Shown one piece after another: positions 59,493 through 64,000 of a stretch of DNA of 64,000 bases (positions are counted from its first letter, which is position 1; each line of letters starts with the position of its first letter). The notes under the pieces are model-generated. The model was not told the origin of the DNA. It saw only the letters and a program-made list of their open reading frames with translations, and searched no databases. The translations under genes and the position numbers were made by a program. The DNA lies in NCBI GenBank assembly GCA_900469445.1, contig UBXM01000001.1:619724-683723 (forward strand), in the 5' to 3' direction. The stretch comes from Hyphomicrobiales bacterium (GTDB taxonomy: Bacteria > Pseudomonadota > Alphaproteobacteria > Rhizobiales > Rhizobiaceae).

Positions 59493-60251
59493 TCAGCGAA
59501 CGAATGCCATTTCCGGCGAGTTCGGCCGGCTGGCAAAGCGTGCCGTAGGCAGAACGGTCAGCGGCGGCGTCAACATCGTCGGCCGCTCGGCAAACATGAG
59601 ACGCCGTTCATAGGCTTCCGATTGGAAAAGCGGAAAGCGGCGCATCAGTTGAGGACGAACCTCACGAACCCGCGAGGCAAGCAATGTCAACTCGAACCCG
59701 TAAATGGGCGCGATCGTCGGCGGCACGATCGTATCGGCGAGGAATATCCGCTTGTAGAAGGCCGCATGCGGTGGCCGGACGTGTTGCAGCACGCGATCGG
59801 TATCGAAGTGTATGGCCGCCATGATCGACGGTCTCAGCGTGATATAGGGAATGGTCGGCAATTCGCCGACGACGTCCGGATCGACCGCGAAGCGGGCAGG
59901 ATCGATAAATGTCAAACCGGAATCAAGCAATTGGTTTACGGCATCGGGAAAGACGCCAACCGACTGACAGATCCGATGCTCTGCCGTGACGTGATGCACC
60001 CGAACCGTGGAAATCAGCTCTTCATAATAATAGATGCCGAAGACATAGGCATGCGGAACGAAATCGATATCGTCCAACAGATGGCTCGCCCCGACCGGCA
60101 GCACGTTCTGGGCTTTGTAAGCCTTGTAGCGCAACCGCGCCACATCCTCGAAATCCTCGTGCCCCTCGATCCGGCGATACTCGATATGGTCGAGTGCCGA
60201 GAGCAGTTTTTCTGAAAACGCCTTGTCTGAAAAACTCTGAACCACTGACAT
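59493..60251 (-). CDS. Autoinducer-synthase-like GNAT-fold protein (FeeM/LuxI superfamily)
   Basis: 252 residues. The order of conserved elements is that of the N-acyl amino acid / acyl-homoserine-lactone synthase superfamily: DFEDVARLRYKAYKA with the arginine of the first helix, LLDDIDFVPHAYVFGIYYYE with the acidic pair, STVRVHHV, and DPARFAVDP, the equivalent of the E-x2-R-x-V/D-P element. The C-terminal half (RPPHAAFYKRIFLADTIVPPT) resembles FeeM-type enzymes rather than canonical LuxI. It would join an acyl group from acyl-ACP to an amine. No LuxR gene is nearby. Its promoter contains three perfect CtrA boxes, 19-111 nt upstream of the start. Confidence 0.65.
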   Translation of the reverse strand: MSVVQSFSDKAFSEKLLSALDHIEYRRIEGHEDFEDVARLRYKAYKAQNVLPVGASHLLDDIDFVPHAYVFGIYYYEELISTVRVHHVTAEHRICQSVGVFPDAVNQLLDSGLTFIDPARFAVDPDVVGELPTIPYITLRPSIMAAIHFDTDRVLQHVRPPHAAFYKRIFLADTIVPPTIAPIYGFELTLLASRVREVRPQLMRRFPLFQSEAYERRLMFAERPTMLTPPLTVLPTARFASRPNSPEMAFVR

Positions 60252-60269
60252 CTGGGCTACCCATCGCTG

Positions 60270-60284
60270 TTAACGATTGATTAA
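60270..60284. promoter_or_regulatory. CtrA box 1
   Basis: TTAA-CGATTGA-TTAA, a perfect TTAA-N7-TTAA site, followed by CC. Lies 19 nt upstream of the autoinducer-synthase-like start codon, so CtrA bound here would likely repress or overlap the start region. Confidence 0.75.
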
Positions 60285-60323
60285 CCCTGATTACAGGCGT
60301 GATCGCAATGACGAAGATCATGA

Positions 60324-60338
60324 TTAACAGTGTTTTAA
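60324..60338. promoter_or_regulatory. CtrA box 2
   Basis: TTAA-CAGTGTT-TTAA, a perfect TTAA-N7-TTAA site, 73 nt upstream of the same start codon. Confidence 0.75.
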
Positions 60339-60347
60339 AACTTATGG

Positions 60348-60362
60348 TTAACAACAGGTTAA
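60348..60362. promoter_or_regulatory. CtrA box 3
   Basis: TTAA-CAACAGG-TTAA, perfect and followed by CC as in the extended consensus. 97 nt upstream of the start codon, 24 nt (centre to centre) from box 2. Confidence 0.75.
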
Positions 60363-60421
60363 CCGCATCATTCCAGCACGGACTACATTAGATGGATTAA
60401 TTCGGGATATTTCGAAGACGG

Positions 60422-62743
60422 TTAGCTTGCAGCCCCGAAAGCGCGAGGTTCCGCGCCCTTGTCCGAACGGCCCTGTCTGCTCGCGAGGCGGCGAGCCGAA
60501 GCGGACTTCTGGCAGAGTTCCGTAATCGCATTGGCAGGAATTGGCGGAGAGAAGATGTAACCCTGAACGAGATCGGCAAAGCTGTGCTTCCTCACCAGTT
60601 CAAGTTGCTCGAAGGTTTCCACCCCTTCAATGACGATCCTGAGGTCCAGCTCGCGCGAAAGACGCACGATACCACTGAGAAGCTTGAGCCGACGAGGCTC
60701 CGCCCCGATATCGCGCACGAAGGCGCGGTCGATCTTGACGATGTCGATCGGCAGCGAATCCAGATAGCTCAGACTTGAGAAGCCCGTGCCGAAATCGTCG
60801 ATGGCGATCGTCACGCCATTCGCGCGTAATTTGCTGAGTGTGGCGCTGACGACAACCGGCTCATCCATGAAGCAGCTCTCGGTGACTTCCAGATGCAGCC
60901 GTTTGGGGTCGAGGTTGTTGCGCTCCAGCACATCCGCAACCAGCGGCACGATCTGCCCACCGCGAAGGTCGTGGATCGACAGATTGACCGATACGGCGAT
61001 TCCGTTCTGCCAGGAGGCACAGTCCGCGCAGGCACGGTCCAGCACGAATTTGGTAATCTCGGAAATCAGCCCCATGCTCTCGGCTATCGGGATGAAGATG
61101 TTGGGACCGATAAAGCCGCGCTCGGGATGCGACCATCGCACCAGCGCCTCACAGCACTCCATGTCCGAGCCGTCAGGAAGATACATGGGCTGATAGACGA
61201 CAGTGAGATCGCCCTGCTCTATCGCCGTACGCAAATCGGCCTTCAATCGCTGCTCTGCCACGTATCGGGCATCCATTTCCGGCCGGAACATCGTCAGGGT
61301 CCCGTTACCGACCGACTTCGCATCGTTGAGCGCCAGATCGGCCTTGATCTGCCAGGCTTCCATCTCGAAATCATGGCCGTCCAGGATCACACCGCCAGCA
61401 TTGATGAATACCGGCAGATCCAGCCCGTTCACCCTGTAGCTTCCCTGAATTTCAGCCTGAACGGCGTTGATGCGAGCTTCCAGAGCAGCGCGATCCCCGC
61501 CCGTTGCGAAGATGACGAATTCATCGCCGCCTAGGCGCCCGACGATGATCCCCTCGCCCGCCTTTTGCACAAGCCGTTCGGATATGACGGCAAGCAGTCG
61601 ATCACCGACAATATGGCCCTGCATGTCGTTGACATGCTTGAAGCCATCGACGTCGAAAATCACAAAGGCCGCATATGGATCTGCCCCGGCCTCACCAAGC
61701 TGCTGCGCAGCAAGCTCGGCGAAGTAGCCGCGCGTCGGCAACCCGGTAAGGGTATCGTACCGCGCCAGATGCAGGATCTTTTCTTCCGCGGCCACTCGAG
61801 CGCTGACGTCTTCGAACAGCATGACAACGCCACCGTCGGCGCGGTGGCTGAGCGAGAATTCGAGATAGACCGTTTCCTTCAGGCAGAGGAGCGTTTTGCC
61901 TGCCTGTCCAGCCGACAACTGCCCGATCTTCCTCAACAGATCATCCGAAAGGGATTTTCCGCTTCGTCTGAGTACGCTGATAAACGCTGCACCTTTCAGC
62001 TCGTCGGCACCCGGCAGTTCCAGAAGCTCGCAGGCGCGACGATTGATCACCTGCACGCGACCGTCCGCATCGAGCATGATCAACGCATGAGTCATTGTGC
62101 TGAGCGCGATATCGAGTTGATCCGCAATCCGAGTCATTTCCCGCGAGGTGAGCACGTTGTCGTACAGGAACTCCCGCACCCCCTTCGCCATGGATTGCGT
62201 TGTCAGCCCGAACGGGATCAGGAACAGGGAAATGAGCGCGAGATAGACGTCGCCGGTCAACAAACAGGCCAGCACCAGCGGCAGGCAGCAGCCGATCGTC
62301 TGCAGAGCAACCGCACGCGCGGAACCGTAATTCCGACCAACGATCGACACCATCGAGGCCATGGTCACGGCAATACACATGAACGCGGCCAGCATGTCTC
62401 TGAGAACGAGAACCGCATACGCGCTGCCTATTCCGAGCACGAAGGCTGTGATGGCCGCACCATTGACATAGCGCGTCTCCCAGGATTCGATCTCACTCTT
62501 GGAAAGCTGGCTGCGGTCGATCATGTCGAACCGGCGAAACCAATAGATGCGATAGGCAAATACGGTGACGAACACCGCGATCATGAAAATGTAGAATTCG
62601 GCGCCGGTCGTGGCATAGATGATCGCACAGGACAGGATATGGACGACCATCCCGGTCCACAATGTTCCGCGATTTTTGAATAGCGATTCGACGAACGGCA
62701 GATACAGCTCTGTCGGCAGCGTCTTCGCTTCCAAATCCTTCAT
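60422..62743 (-). CDS. Membrane PAS-GGDEF-EAL c-di-GMP protein
   Basis: 773 residues from ATG 62743, with GGAG seven nt upstream; ATG 62764 is the alternative. About six membrane helices cover residues ~25-200. A PAS domain (MTHALIMLDADGRVQVINRR) follows at ~210-310. The GGDEF domain keeps the intact active site GRLGGDEFVIFA, and the EAL domain keeps its catalytic motif CCEALVRW and further metal and base residues (ESCFMDEP, DDFGTGFSSL, VKIDRAFV, QGYIFSPPI). Both cyclase and phosphodiesterase sites appear competent. It lies upstream of the autoinducer-synthase-like gene on the same strand, separated by the CtrA-box region. Confidence 0.94.
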   Translation of the reverse strand: MKDLEAKTLPTELYLPFVESLFKNRGTLWTGMVVHILSCAIIYATTGAEFYIFMIAVFVTVFAYRIYWFRRFDMIDRSQLSKSEIESWETRYVNGAAITAFVLGIGSAYAVLVLRDMLAAFMCIAVTMASMVSIVGRNYGSARAVALQTIGCCLPLVLACLLTGDVYLALISLFLIPFGLTTQSMAKGVREFLYDNVLTSREMTRIADQLDIALSTMTHALIMLDADGRVQVINRRACELLELPGADELKGAAFISVLRRSGKSLSDDLLRKIGQLSAGQAGKTLLCLKETVYLEFSLSHRADGGVVMLFEDVSARVAAEEKILHLARYDTLTGLPTRGYFAELAAQQLGEAGADPYAAFVIFDVDGFKHVNDMQGHIVGDRLLAVISERLVQKAGEGIIVGRLGGDEFVIFATGGDRAALEARINAVQAEIQGSYRVNGLDLPVFINAGGVILDGHDFEMEAWQIKADLALNDAKSVGNGTLTMFRPEMDARYVAEQRLKADLRTAIEQGDLTVVYQPMYLPDGSDMECCEALVRWSHPERGFIGPNIFIPIAESMGLISEITKFVLDRACADCASWQNGIAVSVNLSIHDLRGGQIVPLVADVLERNNLDPKRLHLEVTESCFMDEPVVVSATLSKLRANGVTIAIDDFGTGFSSLSYLDSLPIDIVKIDRAFVRDIGAEPRRLKLLSGIVRLSRELDLRIVIEGVETFEQLELVRKHSFADLVQGYIFSPPIPANAITELCQKSASARRLASRQGRSDKGAEPRAFGAAS

Positions 62744-63074
62744 CGGGTCTCCACCGGGCCTCATTCCCTTGGCTTTCGCGCGACAGTGAAGAAAACCCTT
62801 TAAGATTTGATTGTTACTCGAGTTAACCCCCTTGACCGTGGGGGTGAATATCGGAACGTATTCAACGAAGCGTAAAGGAAGATGTCCGTATTCGACACAC
62901 CGAAAGCCTCTTCCTCCAGGAGAGGATAGGACATTAGCAAACGGTTTAAAGCCCCGGGTTCAGGGGGCAGAGCCGGCACCAGTCATTCGTTTCCGCTTTT
63001 CTTTCCTTAGACCTTCGTTTACATCGCCATCAAAGAACAGGCGGGATAAAAGGACCTGTTGGGAGCGGGAACGA
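62744..63074. other. Divergent promoter region, GGDEF-EAL / TRAP transporter
   Basis: 331 nt. Near 62800-62835 it is AT-rich, with a single TTAACC half-site; no complete CtrA box and no sigma-54 element were found. A reading frame runs in from 62811 in phase with dctQ, but the first well-placed start is 63075. Confidence 0.45.
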
Positions 63075-63614
63075 ATGAGAATTTTGCTAAGGTTCAGCGG
63101 CCTGATCGACCGCTTGAGCGAGGTGCTGGGGAAATTTTCCGGCTATCTCGTCCTCGCCTGCTGTTTGATCAGCGCAGGCAATGCCTTCATACGCTACCTG
63201 TTCAACTACAGCTCGAATGGCTGGCTGGAGATCCAGTGGTATCTCTTCGCCTTCATCGTGCTGATCGGCGCCTCTCATACGCTACGTCTTAACGAACATG
63301 TTCGCGTCGACCTCATCTACGGCGCCGTTTCCGATCGCAAACGGCTGTGGATCGACACGCTGGGGCTGATCGTCTTCCTGATCCCAGCCTGCCTCTATCT
63401 CGCATGGCTCGCATGGCCCTTCTTCTCTCTCTCCTTCCAGCAGGGCGAGACGTCATCCAACGCCGGCGGCCTGCTCCGCTGGCCGGTCAAACTCGTCATC
63501 GTTGCAGGCTTCCTCCTGCTTGCGCTTCAGGGTCTTTCGGAATTGATCAAGCGGATTGCCGGGCTCACCGGAACCCTTGATGTCGATACGACCTACGAAA
63601 AGCCGCTACAATAA
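63075..63614 (+). CDS. TRAP transporter small permease (DctQ family)
   Basis: 179 residues from ATG 63075 (MRILLRFSGLIDRLSEVLGK), preceded by GGGAGCGGGA. Four membrane helices, with the DctQ pattern FIRYLFNYSSNGWLEIQWYL and HTLRLNEHVRVDLIYG. Works with the large permease encoded 21 nt downstream and an as yet unseen periplasmic binding protein to import organic acids with sodium. Substrate unknown. Confidence 0.93.
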   Translation: MRILLRFSGLIDRLSEVLGKFSGYLVLACCLISAGNAFIRYLFNYSSNGWLEIQWYLFAFIVLIGASHTLRLNEHVRVDLIYGAVSDRKRLWIDTLGLIVFLIPACLYLAWLAWPFFSLSFQQGETSSNAGGLLRWPVKLVIVAGFLLLALQGLSELIKRIAGLTGTLDVDTTYEKPLQ

Positions 63615-63635
63615 GTCTTTGGGGGAATTAGAGCC

Positions 63636-64000
63636 ATGTTCGCATTCGGCATAATGCCGCCAGCCATGTTCCTGGGCATGATCATCTTCATGCTCTACGG
63701 TTTTCCGGTCGCCTTCTCGCTATCGGCCGTCGGCCTTTTCTTCGGCCTTCTCGGCATCGCGACCGGCCATTTCGAATTTGCCTTCATGCAGGCCCTGCCG
63801 CTGCGCATCTTCGGCATCGTCTCCAATGACCTTCTGCTGGCCATTCCGTTCTTCACCTTCATGGGTGCGATTCTGGAACGCTGCGGCCTGGCGGAAGATC
63901 TGCTGGAAGGCACCGGCAAGCTGTTCGGCGCCATTCCGGGCGGCCTCGCCTATGCCGTCATCATCGTCGGCGCCATCCTCGGCGCAATCACCGGCACGGT
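63636..64000 (+). CDS. TRAP transporter large permease (DctM family), 3' partial
   Basis: The first ~121 residues are in the window and the frame stays open to the edge. It begins MFAFGIMPPAMFLGMIIFML and continues with YGFPVAFSLSAVGLFFG, PFFTFMGAILERCGLAEDLL and AIPGGLAYAVIIVGAILGAI, the DctM family N-terminus. Forms the transport channel with the preceding small subunit. Confidence 0.95.
   Translation, partial: MFAFGIMPPAMFLGMIIFMLYGFPVAFSLSAVGLFFGLLGIATGHFEFAFMQALPLRIFGIVSNDLLLAIPFFTFMGAILERCGLAEDLLEGTGKLFGAIPGGLAYAVIIVGAILGAITGT

Noticed and set aside
62744-63074. CtrA or sigma-54 control of the TRAP transporter
   Set aside because: Only a single TTAACC half-site and no GG-N10-GC element could be found, unlike the clear triple box at 60270-60362.

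Overview
The window is chromosomal DNA from an alphaproteobacterium, most likely of the family Rhizobiaceae (Rhizobium/Agrobacterium/Sinorhizobium relatives). The evidence is the gene content and order: glgP-glgB-glgC-glgA-pgm-glgX, gltB/gltD, soxB-D-A-G, and the block hisN / mmgR-type sRNA / N-formylglutamate amidohydrolase-like / cpdR, which I recall as a conserved rhizobial arrangement. The DNA is GC-rich throughout and looks like core genome. I see no insertion sequence, prophage, CRISPR array or plasmid replication gene.

Layout. 1-9.4 kb: the end of a DUF459 SGNH-like gene, a DASS-family anion transporter, and glutamate synthase (gltB, an unnamed 52-residue membrane protein, gltD). 9.4-14.5 kb: threonine aldolase, a LysR regulator divergent from an SBF-like transporter, a small heat-shock protein under a ROSE-type RNA thermometer with an RpoH-like promoter, and a lysophospholipase-like hydrolase. 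14.5-18.8 kb: hisN, the ~78-nt sRNA mmgR, a HutG-like hydrolase, cpdR, tRNA-Val(GAC) and three small proteins. 18.8-22.5 kb: a ferric-iron ABC transporter (fbpA-B-C order), divergent from an ECF sigma/anti-sigma pair. 24.1-31 kb: a UvrD-like helicase, a TetR regulator with two matching operator-like palindromes and a divergent DUF308 protein, a DMT exporter, and a two-gene unit of DUF1003 protein plus an ABC exporter whose ATPase motifs are degenerate. 31.3-36.4 kb: a remnant of a DUF2126 gene followed by a circularly permuted ATP-grasp/alpha-E fusion and a transglutaminase, then an orphan TadG-like von Willebrand protein.

36.5-47.8 kb is the glycogen operon: phosphorylase, branching enzyme, ADP-glucose pyrophosphorylase, synthase, phosphoglucomutase and debranching enzyme, tightly packed or overlapping except before glgX, where a 47-nt inverted-repeat pair (REPIN-like) is inserted and seems to supply the glgX ribosome binding site. 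47.8-50.1 kb: MaoC-like hydratase, alcohol dehydrogenase, a small membrane protein and two dispersed palindromic repeats. 50.1-55.2 kb: tetrameric sarcosine oxidase. 55.4-59.4 kb: a lipoprotein, rpsU, a TPR lipoprotein, an LLM flavin oxidoreductase and an aa3 oxidase subunit IV-like peptide. 59.5-62.7 kb: an autoinducer-synthase-like (FeeM/LuxI GNAT-fold) protein preceded by three perfect CtrA boxes, then a membrane PAS-GGDEF-EAL protein. The window ends in a TRAP transporter (dctQ, partial dctM).

The observations I rate highest are: three TTAA-N7-TTAA CtrA sites in front of the autoinducer-synthase-like gene, in a window that also carries cpdR; the ROSE thermometer; the mmgR sRNA; the pseudo-ATPase ABC exporter coupled to DUF1003; the small membrane protein between gltB and gltD; and the repeat-derived leader of glgX.
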